Positions 47,948-56,556 of a DNA stretch of 64,000 nucleotides are shown in pieces. A program made the translations under genes and the position numbers. The notes under the pieces are model-generated. The model did not search any database, was not told the origin of the DNA, and saw only the letters and a program-made list of their open reading frames with translations. Source of the DNA: Sphingomonas alpina (GTDB taxonomy: Bacteria > Pseudomonadota > Alphaproteobacteria > Sphingomonadales > Sphingomonadaceae); assembly GCF_014490665.1 (NCBI RefSeq), contig NZ_CP061038.1, positions 2,232,001 through 2,296,000 of the forward strand, read 5' to 3'. Position 1 is the first letter of the stretch; every line of letters begins with the position of its first letter.

Positions 47948-48856
47948 ATGACCGCATCTGCCCAAGTCATTCCGTTTGATCCCCCGCGCGACCATATCGT
48001 CACGGCATCGGATCTGGTGCGTCACTTTGGAGTCTGGCAGGAGCGAGCGATACGCTCGCCGGTTTATATCCTGCATCGCGGACGGCCGCGGCTGATCCTG
48101 ACATCGATCGACGTCATGGATGCCCTTTGCGCACCCCATGCGGCCGGTGCCGGCGGCAATGATCCGGCGAGCGCCGCATTGCTCGACTCGGTCGATGACA
48201 TGGTCATTCTTGCCGATCAGGATCTGCGTGTGACCGCCGCAAGCCGGTCCGCGCGCTGTTATTTCGGCACAGCGGTCGATCCCGGCCATTCGATCGATGC
48301 GCTGGGACCCGACGCCGCGCGTCAATTTCTCGCCGAGGCAATCCACCGCGTCGCGGCATCGGGCCTGACCGAGTCGCTGGACCTGCCGTCGATCCGTTAC
48401 GGCAATCGTAGCCTGACCATTTCGATCCAGCCGCATCCGGGCGGCGTTGCACTGTTTGTCCACGACGTCACGATCGCCAGCGACCTGCGCGACGCGGAGG
48501 CCGAACGCCACGCAACCAGCGAGACAATTGCCGCCATTCCCGGCATCGCCAGCGCGCGAATCAACCTGCGTGGCTACCTCGATCACCCCGAAGCCCCACT
48601 CGCCAGGCTTTCCGGCTTGTCTATCGATGCATTGTCGAGCGTTCGCTTCGTAACCTTGCTCGACATCGCTTCCCGAGTCGGGGTTGCGGAAGCGATCGAA
48701 GCGGTGATCGCCGGCGGCCATCCCAAGGCCGTCTCCGCCACCATGCTGGTCAATCGGGGTGAGGCGGTGCCGGTACAGATCGGCCTGGCGGCGCTCCGAC
48801 GCGGTGCGGCGATCGAGGCGGTGTCGGCGATGATCGTTTCCCGACACTCTGGTTGA
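47948..48856 (+). CDS. Phd/YefM-like N-terminus fused to PAS-like sensory protein
   Basis: 302 residues. The first ~62 residues (HIVTASDLVRHFGVWQERAIRSPVYILHRGRPRLILTSIDVMDAL) match the DNA-binding fold of Phd/YefM antitoxins (x-V-S-A-S-D-L-x-R-x-F-G, then H-G-R-P-R). Residues ~75-165 form a PAS-like domain (LLDSVDDMVILADQDLRVTAASRSA). The remaining part (about 200-302) looks like a second PAS-like unit. No toxin partner is adjacent. It could be a sensor-transcription factor built on an antitoxin fold. GGGAG lies 8 bases before the ATG. Confidence 0.65.
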   Translation: MTASAQVIPFDPPRDHIVTASDLVRHFGVWQERAIRSPVYILHRGRPRLILTSIDVMDALCAPHAAGAGGNDPASAALLDSVDDMVILADQDLRVTAASRSARCYFGTAVDPGHSIDALGPDAARQFLAEAIHRVAASGLTESLDLPSIRYGNRSLTISIQPHPGGVALFVHDVTIASDLRDAEAERHATSETIAAIPGIASARINLRGYLDHPEAPLARLSGLSIDALSSVRFVTLLDIASRVGVAEAIEAVIAGGHPKAVSATMLVNRGEAVPVQIGLAALRRGAAIEAVSAMIVSRHSG

Positions 48857-48926
48857 GACAGGATTAATCGCCAGTACACCAGGTCTTTACGTGCTTCGGT
48901 ATATCCCCTGACCCGACAGAGAAGCA

Positions 48927-48948
48927 CGAACCGGAATGATCCGGTTCG
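48927..48948. repeat. Hairpin CGAACCGGA-ATGA-TCCGGTTCG
   Basis: Perfect nine-base arms and a four-base loop between the PAS gene and the next gene. The motif TCCGGTTCG is shared with the inverted repeat at 12658-12728. It could be a terminator of the PAS gene or an operator 23 bases before the next start. Confidence 0.5.
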
Positions 48949-48970
48949 CGCATTGGAAATTCGGGGGATC

Positions 48971-49636
48971 ATGGCTTTTGATTCGGCTCATAGCGTAAGG
49001 CGGGACAGCGGCTGGGGCATCATCGCCTCGCTTGCCGACGCCGATGGCAGCGCGACGCACCCGATGCCGCGGACGCTCGGTAACCGGCATGTGGCGGTAC
49101 GCGATTTCGCGGACTGCGTTCATGCGCTTTGCGCCCTGCATGGCCGCCATCCCGGCGTGATCGATCTTGCTGCCGATCGTAATGTGCAACCCCTTGCCCA
49201 GGACTGGTTGATCGAGGCGGCCGAAGGATTCGCCGTCGAACGCACGTATCTCGCCACGCTGACCGCTGCTGCAGGCCCCCTGCCCTCAACCCCGGGCCAG
49301 GCCGAGTCGGAAGCCGCCGTGATCGGTCAGCGTCATGCACTGGAGATGCTCGCCCAGTCCGACCGCGCGGGATGCGCGACCGGCGCGGCGATCGCACTGG
49401 TGCTCGACTGGGCGACGATCCGGATGACACTTGATGCCGCCGCCAATCGCTTTGGGGTCACGCCACCTGCATCGGCGCTACCGATCGAGGCGGAAATCGC
49501 CACCGTCGCCGCGTCCCTTGGCGACACACCCGGTGTCGAGCGGGCGATGGCGTTCGGCGCGCAGCAGTTGCTGGCGCAGCATCGCGGGCTGTGGGACCTG
49601 CTCGAAGCACGTGCGAGCGCGCGCAACCATCTCTGA
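48971..49636 (+). CDS. Conserved sphingomonad hypothetical protein (DUF6975-like)
   Basis: 221 residues from ATG 48971 (GGGGG just upstream). The product is Ala/Leu-rich and helical. Sequence features: DFADCVHALCALHGRHPGVIDLAADR, AAGPLPSTPGQAESEAAVIGQRHALEMLAQSDRAGCATGAAIAL and DWATIRMTLDAAANRFGV. This pattern is conserved in sphingomonads, and I believe it is DUF6975, without known function. No membrane or signal segment. It lies upstream of the MoxR gene, 80 bases away. Confidence 0.65.
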   Translation: MAFDSAHSVRRDSGWGIIASLADADGSATHPMPRTLGNRHVAVRDFADCVHALCALHGRHPGVIDLAADRNVQPLAQDWLIEAAEGFAVERTYLATLTAAAGPLPSTPGQAESEAAVIGQRHALEMLAQSDRAGCATGAAIALVLDWATIRMTLDAAANRFGVTPPASALPIEAEIATVAASLGDTPGVERAMAFGAQQLLAQHRGLWDLLEARASARNHL

Positions 49637-49716
49637 CATTTGAATCGCGCGCTTGCGCCAAGAGCCGAATTCCCTCTATCGCCAAACCCGGTATTCAAAT
49701 GAAACGGGATTGCGGC

Positions 49717-50571
49717 ATGAAGCGCTTCGAGGGCACCCAAAGTTATGTCGCGACCGACGATCTGAAGGTCGCGGTCAACGCGGCGGTCACGCTGCGTCGC
49801 CCGCTGCTGGTCAAGGGCGAACCCGGCACCGGCAAAACCGTCCTCGCTTATGAAATCGCCAACGCGATCGATGCCGAGTTGATTGAGTGGAACATCAAAT
49901 CCACGACAAAGGCACAGCAGGGTCTTTATGAATATGACGCGGTCGCTCGCCTGCGTGACGGTCAGCTCGGCGACGAGCGGGTCCATGATATTTCAAACTA
50001 TATTCGCCGCGGCAAATTATGGGAGGCGTTCACGCGCCCCAAGCCGCCGGTGCTGCTGATCGACGAAATCGACAAGGCCGACATCGAATTCCCCAACGAT
50101 CTGCTCCAGGAGCTCGATCGTATGGAATTTCATGTCTACGAGACCAAGGAGACGGTGAAAGCGGCGGAACGCCCGATCGTCGTGATCACCTCGAACAATG
50201 AAAAAGAGTTGCCCGACGCCTTCCTGCGCCGCTGCTTTTTCCACTACATCAAATTTCCCGACCGCGACACGATGCAGGCGATCATCGACGTCCATTTCCC
50301 CGGCATCCAGAAGATCCTGGTCAACAAGGCGATGGACATCTTCTACGACGTGCGCGACGTGCCGGGCCTGAAGAAGAAGCCGAGCACCAGCGAATTGCTC
50401 GACTGGCTCAAACTGCTGCTGCACGAGGACATGCCGCTCGATGTGCTGCAGAACCGCGACCCGACCAAGGCGATCCCGCCGCTGCACGGCGCATTGCTCA
50501 AGAACGAGCAGGATGTGATGCTGTTCGAACGGCTGGCCTTCATGGCCAAGCGTCAGCAGAACAAGGGGTAA
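49717..50571 (+). CDS. MoxR-family AAA+ ATPase
   Basis: 284 residues from ATG 49717; ATG 49699 is an alternative without good ribosome-binding sequence. Walker A is GEPGTGKT (34-41), Walker B VLLIDEIDKAD (112-122) and the sensor region ITSNNEKELPDAFLRRCFFHYIKFPD. MoxR ATPases act as chaperones that activate partner metalloenzymes or complexes together with VWA proteins. The expected CoxE-like VWA partner is at 53834, four genes downstream rather than next to it. Confidence 0.87.
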   Translation: MKRFEGTQSYVATDDLKVAVNAAVTLRRPLLVKGEPGTGKTVLAYEIANAIDAELIEWNIKSTTKAQQGLYEYDAVARLRDGQLGDERVHDISNYIRRGKLWEAFTRPKPPVLLIDEIDKADIEFPNDLLQELDRMEFHVYETKETVKAAERPIVVITSNNEKELPDAFLRRCFFHYIKFPDRDTMQAIIDVHFPGIQKILVNKAMDIFYDVRDVPGLKKKPSTSELLDWLKLLLHEDMPLDVLQNRDPTKAIPPLHGALLKNEQDVMLFERLAFMAKRQQNKG

Positions 50572-50602
50572 TCTGCCTCGCCCTGCCAACTATGGTCAGG
50601 GC

Positions 50603-50640
50603 ATGACGTTCGGCCGACAATATATGACGTTTGGCCGACA
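50603..50640. repeat. Two 17-bp direct repeats at 21-bp spacing
   Basis: ATGACGTTCGGCCGACA (50603-50619) and ATGACGTTTGGCCGACA (50624-50640) differ by one base. Spacing is two helical turns, upstream of the small secreted protein gene at 50699. The layout fits tandem binding of a response regulator or similar activator. Confidence 0.55.
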
Positions 50641-50698
50641 TGCCGGTACCCATGCCCGCGATCGACCTATGCAGACACCCTGATCAGGGAGGTTTGCC

Positions 50699-50989
50699 GT
50701 GCGTTTTCCACAATTGTCGTTGGCCGCGCTGGCCACTCTTCTCGTGGCGGCACCAACAGTTGCAGGGGCAGTCGCAGGAAAATCAGATGATTCAGCCGCA
50801 CCACCGCCGGCGAAGGAAAAGAAGATTTGCCGCCCGATCGTCGGGACCGGCACGATCCTGGCACGATCCTATTGCCTGACCAGGGCCGAATGGGCGGAAA
50901 TGAACGAGCGCAATCGCCGGGATCATGAGCTGGTAGAACAGCGCAAGTCCAGCGGTGTCCAGAAACCCACCCCCTTTAACGCATATTAG
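50699..50989 (+). CDS. Small exported protein (96 aa)
   Basis: Starts with GTG 50699. A signal peptide (SLAALATLLVAAPTVAGAVA) precedes a short mature part with KEKKICRPIVGTGTILARSYCLTRAEWAEMNERNRRD. The C-R-P-I-V-G-T-G-T-I-L-A-R-S-Y-C segment, with two cysteines that may form a disulfide, recurs in sphingomonad periplasmic proteins of unknown role. Preceded by two 17-bp direct repeats, so it may be specifically regulated. Confidence 0.65.
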   Translation: MRFPQLSLAALATLLVAAPTVAGAVAGKSDDSAAPPPAKEKKICRPIVGTGTILARSYCLTRAEWAEMNERNRRDHELVEQRKSSGVQKPTPFNAY

Positions 50990-51079
50990 AGGAGGCTTTC
51001 GCGCAGGGGCTGCTTGCCCCCGGTTTCCTGCTACTCCTGCCGCACCATGCCGATTACCAGGCCGGCCGGCGGGGAGAGC

Positions 51080-52012
51080 AGAGTGGATCCAGTCGACAGT
51101 CAGCCGCACCCAGCAAATGATGGTACCGTAAGCGAATCAGTCGTTTCGGTATCACCGCCCGGCGCAACCCGTTTTGCCCAAGTCCGCGCTCGCCTCGAAG
51201 CAGCGCAGCCGACGCGCGGCTGGACGGCGGCGCTCTATGAATTCCTGCTGTTCGGTTTCAAACAGGGATGGGCCTGCCTGTTCGGCGCTCTGATGTTGGC
51301 AATGCTCTTCGCCACGCACTTCTTCTATCCCGTCGATGCGCCGATCGCGCGCTACGACGTGCTGACCATCGGCGCGATCCTGATCCAGGCCGCAATGCTC
51401 CTCTTCCGCCTCGAAAGCCTGCGCGAGGCGAAGCTCATATTGATCTTCCACGTCGTCGGCACGATCATGGAGATATTCAAGACGGCACACGGATCCTGGG
51501 TCTATCCCGAGCCTAGCCTGTTGCGCATCGGCGGCGTGCCGCTGTTCTCGGGATTCATGTACGCGGCAGTCGGCAGTTATATCGCACGGGTCTGGCGCAT
51601 CTTCGATTTTCGCTACGATCATTTCCCGTCGCGCTGGATGACGATCGCATTGGCGACAGCGATCTATATCAACTTCTTCGCGCACCACTGGCTGCCCGAT
51701 GCGCGTCTGCTGCTCTTCGCGGCGACCGCAATATTGTTCTGGCGGACGCGGGTGTGGTTTCAGCCGTTTCGAAAGGCCCGGTCGATGCCGTTGCTGATCG
51801 GCTGGTTTCTCGTCGCATTGTTCATCTGGTTTGCCGAGAATATCGGAACCTATACGCGCGCCTGGGCCTATCCCTCGCAAAAGGCGGAATGGTCGATGGT
51901 TTCGCCGCAGAAGCTCGGCGCCTGGTATCTGCTGATGATCATTTCATTCGTGCTGGTGTCGCTGCTGCACCGGCCGGAACAGCCTTCCCGCATTATGGTA
52001 ACTGCACCCTAA
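51080..52012 (+). CDS. DUF817 integral membrane protein
   Basis: 310 residues from GTG 51080, preceded by GGGGAGAG; an ATG at 51047 or earlier in frame would add non-conserved residues. About eight hydrophobic helices are present. The DUF817 signatures GSWVYPEPSLLRIGGVPLFSGFMYAAVGSYI and FAENIGTYTRAWAYPSQKAEWSMVSPQKLGAWYLLMIISFVLV are clear. Function unknown; related to carotenoid biosynthesis-type membrane proteins in annotation only. Inner membrane. Confidence 0.84.
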   Translation, partial: RVDPVDSQPHPANDGTVSESVVSVSPPGATRFAQVRARLEAAQPTRGWTAALYEFLLFGFKQGWACLFGALMLAMLFATHFFYPVDAPIARYDVLTIGAILIQAAMLLFRLESLREAKLILIFHVVGTIMEIFKTAHGSWVYPEPSLLRIGGVPLFSGFMYAAVGSYIARVWRIFDFRYDHFPSRWMTIALATAIYINFFAHHWLPDARLLLFAATAILFWRTRVWFQPFRKARSMPLLIGWFLVALFIWFAENIGTYTRAWAYPSQKAEWSMVSPQKLGAWYLLMIISFVLVSLLHRPEQPSRIMVTAP

Positions 52013-52064
52013 ACCACGCCTCCCAACGGTTTTGGCACGCGAAATGGGCAAGGATCTGCGGGGT

Positions 52065-52640
52065 ATGGGACACCTATCCTCCCGCCTTGTGTGGCTCGCC
52101 GCCGCGGTTTCGACCGTCAGTATGCCCGCGGGTGCCAAGTCCCTGCTCGATTATGTCGGTGAGTGCGTGCCCTTTGCGCGGGCCGCTTCCGGGATCCAGA
52201 TTTATGGCGACGCCTGGACCTGGTGGGACGCCGCCGAGGGCAAATATCGCCGCGGCGACACGCCGAAGGTCGGCGCGGTCGTCGTGTTCCGAAAATCGCC
52301 ACGGCTGCATCTCGGTCATGTCGCGGTGATCAGCCGTGTCGTCACGCCGCGCGTCGTCATGGTCACTCATGCCAACTGGTCGCGCCAGAATGGCGAGCGC
52401 GGCCATGCCGAGCAGGACGTGACCCTGACGGACGTCTCGCCGGAGAAAGACTGGAGCGAAGTGAAGGTCTGGTACCGTGACATGGACGGCCTGGGTAGCA
52501 CCGTCTATCCGGTCTATGGCTTCATTTACGGCATGCCGGACAAGACAGCCGGACGCGCCGTCACCAGAGCGCATGCAGCGCCGGAGCTCAGCGGCAATGA
52601 TCCCGACTACGTCGGCGCGCTGATCGACGCCTATCGCTGA
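52065..52640 (+). CDS. Exported CHAP-domain protein
   Basis: 191 residues from ATG 52065 (AGGA ten bases upstream); ATG 52044 is another option. A signal peptide precedes a CHAP amidase/endopeptidase domain: nucleophile Cys34 (YVGECVPFARAASG), His85 (LGHVAVIS) and polar partner Asn104 (THANWS). Substrate is probably peptidoglycan. CHAP proteins of this form are common in sphingomonads. It lies between the DUF817 gene and a secreted hypothetical gene on the same strand. Confidence 0.8.
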   Translation: MGHLSSRLVWLAAAVSTVSMPAGAKSLLDYVGECVPFARAASGIQIYGDAWTWWDAAEGKYRRGDTPKVGAVVVFRKSPRLHLGHVAVISRVVTPRVVMVTHANWSRQNGERGHAEQDVTLTDVSPEKDWSEVKVWYRDMDGLGSTVYPVYGFIYGMPDKTAGRAVTRAHAAPELSGNDPDYVGALIDAYR

Positions 52641-52698
52641 CCCGCTTGCGCGAACCGGCCCGCTGCGGCACGCTATTCCAACAATGGGAGTAGCGTGG

Positions 52699-53811
52699 AT
52701 GAGATTGCGGGTCGGTGTTCAGGTCGCTGCTGCGCTCCTCCTCTCGGCGCCTGCCGTCGCGGCCAAGAAACCGCCGCTCAGCTGGCAAGCCTCGGGCGAT
52801 CGCATCGCTGTGCCGACCGCCCATCTTTCATTGTCCAAAACCGCCGGCTCGGCGGTAATGACTGAGACCCATGAATTTTCGCGCAAAGGCGAGGGATTGG
52901 ACAATGTGGCGCAATTCGAAACGCCTGACCGCAAGATCTTCGGCACCGCCTATGTCTATCTGCCAGCTTATCCTGACGTTGCACTGACCGCGTACCAAAC
53001 CGATAGAAGTATCCGCGGTCGGTTCGGAGCAATTACCTTCACCGAGCAGAGTGTGGTCGCATCGGATGGGCACCCCGGCACGGTCATTCGCTTGGTTTAT
53101 TCCGACGGCAGGGCCGAGAAGGTCAATGGCGGGGAACCTGTAGCAACTGCAGCCGCCTTTTTGCGCGCGTCGGGGTGGATCGTGAAGTTGCGCGCCAGCG
53201 GCCCGGCAGAGCGTCGATCCGAAGTGGTTGCCGTGCTCGACGGGCTCCTAGCCGGGCTACGCATCGACAAGGGCACCTATGTTCATCCGGTCGGGCTGCT
53301 TCAGCTCGCCGCGCCCTGCCCGGCCGCCGATCGCCCGGCAGCAGTTGTCCCGAAAACCGACAAGACAACGGCTCGGGTTCTCGCCGCTGCAATGAACTCT
53401 GCCGTTGTCACGATCGATCCCAAGGGCAAGAAGGACGATCTTGCCCGGCCATTTCCGAACAACGGCCTCCAGCAGGCCTGCGTGCGTGGCACCATTAAAC
53501 ATGGCGATAGCTCGATCGACCTGCTGCAACCGGTTGGATTGGCGGATCCAGACACCGTTGTGGGTGTCATCAACGACGCGGGATCGATGCTGGTGATCGA
53601 AAAGGCGCTCACATCGCCAGGCTATGATTTCAAGGTGGCGGAGATTGGCGTCGCGAACATTTATGGCAGCTATGATGCGATTCCGTCCGTCACCCAGATC
53701 AATGCTCTTTTTTCCGGCACGGCAACCGAGGGCACCTCACGTCAAGCAAGCGTGAAGCTCCTGGCGACGGGTGACACTCGCATGGATATAGTCATGGAAA
53801 GCGCGAAATGA
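52699..53811 (+). CDS. Secreted hypothetical protein (370 aa)
   Basis: From ATG 52699: GGGAG lies eight bases upstream, better than the ATG at 52684, which itself overlaps that ribosome-binding sequence. A signal peptide (GVQVAAALLLSAPAVAAK) leads a beta-rich mature protein without membrane helices. It has two Cys residues (APCPAAD and QQACVRGT) that could pair. The family is not recognised. It ends 22 bases before the VWA gene, so it may be transcribed with it. Confidence 0.65.
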   Translation: MRLRVGVQVAAALLLSAPAVAAKKPPLSWQASGDRIAVPTAHLSLSKTAGSAVMTETHEFSRKGEGLDNVAQFETPDRKIFGTAYVYLPAYPDVALTAYQTDRSIRGRFGAITFTEQSVVASDGHPGTVIRLVYSDGRAEKVNGGEPVATAAAFLRASGWIVKLRASGPAERRSEVVAVLDGLLAGLRIDKGTYVHPVGLLQLAAPCPAADRPAAVVPKTDKTTARVLAAAMNSAVVTIDPKGKKDDLARPFPNNGLQQACVRGTIKHGDSSIDLLQPVGLADPDTVVGVINDAGSMLVIEKALTSPGYDFKVAEIGVANIYGSYDAIPSVTQINALFSGTATEGTSRQASVKLLATGDTRMDIVMESAK

Positions 53812-53833
53812 CCTCGCCGGCGAAGGATTCGCA

Positions 53834-55012
53834 ATGTTCCTGAACTTCCTCGACGAGCTTCGCGCCGCTGGCATTCCGGCCAGCATGAAGGAGCATCTCC
53901 TGCTCCTCGAAGCGCTCGATGCAGACGTGATCGATCGCACGCCGGAGGATTTCTATTATCTTTCGCGTGCCGTGTACGTGAAGGACGAAGGGCTGCTCGA
54001 CCGCTTCGACCAGGTCTTCTCCAAGGTGTTCAAGGGGGTCGCCACCACCTTCGGCCAGGCGCCCACCGATATCCCCGCGGATTGGCTGAAAGCGGTCGCC
54101 GAGAAATATCTCTCCGCTGAAGAGATGGAAGCGATCAAGTCGCTCGGCTCCTGGGACGAGATCATGGAAACGCTGAAAAAGCGGCTCGAGGAACAGCAGG
54201 GCCGGCATCAGGGCGGCAACAAATGGGTCGGGACCGGCGGCACCTCGCCCTATGGCAATAGCGGTTATAATCCTGAAGGCGTGCGCATCGGTGGCGAGAG
54301 CAAGCACAAGCGCGCGCTGAAAGTGTGGGACCAGCGCGACTTCAAGAATCTCGACAGCACGCGCGAACTCGGTACGCGCAACATCAAGATCGCACTGCGC
54401 CGCCTACGCAAGTTCGCGCGTGAAGGCGCCGCGGACGAACTCGATATCGACGCGACGATCGACGGCACTGCGCGCCAGGGCTGGCTCGACGTCGTGATGC
54501 GCGCCGAGCGCCGCAATGCAGTCAAATTGCTGCTGTTCCTTGATGTCGGCGGCTCGATGGATCCCTGGGTCAAGCTGTGCGAGGAACTGTTCTCGGCCGC
54601 CACGAGCGAATTCAAGAATCTCGAATTCTTCTACTTCCACAATTGCCCATATGAGGGAGTGTGGAAGGACAATAAGCGCCGCTTCACCGAGCGGACGCCG
54701 ATGTGGGACGTGCTGCACAAGTTTGGGCACGACTATAAGCTCGTATTCGTCGGCGATGCCTCGATGAGTCCGTATGAGATCACCCATCCCGGCGGCTCCG
54801 TCGAGCATTTCAACGAGGAATCGGGCGCGGTGTGGATGCACCGCATGACGACCACCTATCCGGCAGCGGTTTGGCTCAACCCCATTCCGGAACAGCAATG
54901 GGGCTATTCGCAAAGCGTGCGCATCATCCGCGAATTGATGAACGACCGCATGTATCCACTGACGCTGGCAGGACTGGATGACGGGATGCGGGAATTGACG
55001 CGGAAGCGTTAG
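53834..55012 (+). CDS. VWA domain protein, CoxE-like
   Basis: 392 residues. The first ~200 residues form the helical CoxE-type extension (FLNFLDELRAAGIPASMKEHLLLLEAL). The VWA domain carries the MIDAS motif DVGGSM (237-242, D-x-G-x-S) that binds magnesium and ligands. CoxE/VWA proteins work with MoxR ATPases to insert or activate metal cofactors; the MoxR partner is at 49717. No cofactor-enzyme genes are nearby. No membrane helices. Confidence 0.85.
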   Translation: MFLNFLDELRAAGIPASMKEHLLLLEALDADVIDRTPEDFYYLSRAVYVKDEGLLDRFDQVFSKVFKGVATTFGQAPTDIPADWLKAVAEKYLSAEEMEAIKSLGSWDEIMETLKKRLEEQQGRHQGGNKWVGTGGTSPYGNSGYNPEGVRIGGESKHKRALKVWDQRDFKNLDSTRELGTRNIKIALRRLRKFAREGAADELDIDATIDGTARQGWLDVVMRAERRNAVKLLLFLDVGGSMDPWVKLCEELFSAATSEFKNLEFFYFHNCPYEGVWKDNKRRFTERTPMWDVLHKFGHDYKLVFVGDASMSPYEITHPGGSVEHFNEESGAVWMHRMTTTYPAAVWLNPIPEQQWGYSQSVRIIRELMNDRMYPLTLAGLDDGMRELTRKR

Positions 55013-55098
55013 AATCGGGGAGTGTAGCTAGCCCTTGCCCCGTGATCGGGGACGGCCGCTCAAATCATCGAATAGAGTCGTCGCTGGATGCCCGAGAA

Positions 55099-55242
55099 TC
55101 AGGCGTTCAACGCCTCAAGCTTGGCCTGAAATTGCTGCGCCAGCGCAAGCCTGCGACTGCGCGCTTCAGCAGTAACCGCCGTCCGCGCCGCAGCATGTTC
55201 CTGCATTGCGCGCCGTGCGTAATAATGAAGATTGGATTCCAC
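55099..55242 (-). CDS. Small helical protein (47 aa)
   Basis: GTG start at 55242 with GGGGA 11 bases upstream, stop at 55099. The product MESNLHYYARRAMQEHAAARTA... is a basic amphipathic helix with regularly spaced Ala, Arg and Gln, ending FQAKLEALNA. Small proteins of this kind (opening with x-x-Y-Y-x-R-R-A and continuing with Ala/Glu repeats) are found across sphingomonads without known function. It is shorter than usual gene-calling limits. It lies alone in the 347-base space between the VWA and DUF1343 genes; the rest of that space shows no gene. Confidence 0.5.
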   Translation of the reverse strand: MESNLHYYARRAMQEHAAARTAVTAEARSRRLALAQQFQAKLEALNA

Positions 55243-55359
55243 TGAATTCGTCCCCGCAAACGACTTCCCAGTCGCCAGCGTGATGCTGCAGAAACATTAC
55301 CAAATATAATATTTTGGGCCGGAATGTCGCGAATCCGCGCCGAACGGTTGTCCGACAAG

Positions 55360-56556
55360 TCAATAAAGCAGGAATCGGCCCCGTTCGGCCACCCATGCCG
55401 CCTCATCCGGGCCGGTAACCGCATCGAGATCGCGCGACTCGGCAAGAGCGTCATCGACCCAGTCGCGCAAACCCGGACCGGCATTGATCACGTCGATCGC
55501 GAGCTTGCCGAATTCATATTCGTAGGGGAAATCCCGCCACAGATCATAATCCGGATAGAGCCGCCGGATCGCCTTGAAACCCAGCGCCTGCACCCGCCAC
55601 GGCTTGAATGCCTGGTGATCATATCCTGCCCCCTCGGCATGAATGAACACACCGCTGCACAACTGGCCGACATGCTTGTGAAAGGTCGGCTGGAACCAGA
55701 TATCGCGCAGCGTGCAGCCGGCCAGCCATGCCGGTGCGAAACGGTGCATTTCGGCGATCACCGCACGCGCGTCGATATCAGGTGCGCCGAACAGTTCGAG
55801 CGGCCGCGTCGTCCCGCGCCCTTCCGACAGAGTCGTGCCCTCCAGCATCACCGTGCCGGCGTAAGCCCGCGCCATATTGACGTTGGCGGCATTGGGGCTT
55901 GGATTGATCCAGACGCGATCCGCCGGCCAGCCATAGCCGGGCGCCGCATCGGGCTCCCATCCCTCCATCGCGACCACATGATAATCCACATCGAGCTTGA
56001 AATGGTCGATGAACCAATGCCCCAGCTCGCCCAATGTAAGCCCGTGGCGCATCGGCATCGGCCCGGCACCAACGAAACTCTCCCAGCCCGGCAGCAATGT
56101 CAGCCCTTCGACCGGTCGTCCAGCCGGATTGGGCCGGTCAAGCACCCAGACCGACTTGCCATGTGCGGCCGCGGCTTCCAGCACGTAGAGTAGCGTCGTG
56201 ACGAAGGTGTAGATGCGGCACCCGACATCCTGCAGGTCGACCAGCATCACGTCGAACGTGCCCATCGACTGGCCGGTCGGCCGGCGCACTTCGCCGTACA
56301 GGCTGAACACTGGCATGCCGTAAATCGGGTCAGTGAAGTCGGGCGACTCCATCATATTGTCCTGCAGGTCGCCGCGTACGCCATGCTGCGGGCCGAACAC
56401 CGCTGAGACGTTGAGACCGCTTGCGACCAAAGCATCGATCGAATGCGTCAGATCGGCCGTGACCGAAGCGGGATGCGCGAGCAATGCGACACGTTTACCC
56501 TCGAGTGGCTTGCGCAGCGCAGGGTCGGCGAGAAGGCGATCGAGACCGAATTTCAT
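55360..56556 (-). CDS. DUF1343 / NamZ-type exo-beta-N-acetylmuramidase
   Basis: 398 residues. The family has been shown to cleave N-acetylmuramic acid from glycan ends (NamZ, GH171). Recognisable parts: FGLDRLLADPALRKPLEGKRVALLAHPASV, VFGPQHGVRGDLQDNM, VDLQDVGCRIYTFVTTLLYVLEAAA, VLDRPNPAGRPVEG, GTTLSEGRGTTRPLELFGAPDI. No signal peptide is seen, so it would be a cytosolic recycling enzyme, unlike the exported forms. Its start overlaps the DOMON-like gene's stop as ATGA, so the two form an operon. Confidence 0.85.
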   Translation of the reverse strand: MKFGLDRLLADPALRKPLEGKRVALLAHPASVTADLTHSIDALVASGLNVSAVFGPQHGVRGDLQDNMMESPDFTDPIYGMPVFSLYGEVRRPTGQSMGTFDVMLVDLQDVGCRIYTFVTTLLYVLEAAAAHGKSVWVLDRPNPAGRPVEGLTLLPGWESFVGAGPMPMRHGLTLGELGHWFIDHFKLDVDYHVVAMEGWEPDAAPGYGWPADRVWINPSPNAANVNMARAYAGTVMLEGTTLSEGRGTTRPLELFGAPDIDARAVIAEMHRFAPAWLAGCTLRDIWFQPTFHKHVGQLCSGVFIHAEGAGYDHQAFKPWRVQALGFKAIRRLYPDYDLWRDFPYEYEFGKLAIDVINAGPGLRDWVDDALAESRDLDAVTGPDEAAWVAERGRFLLY

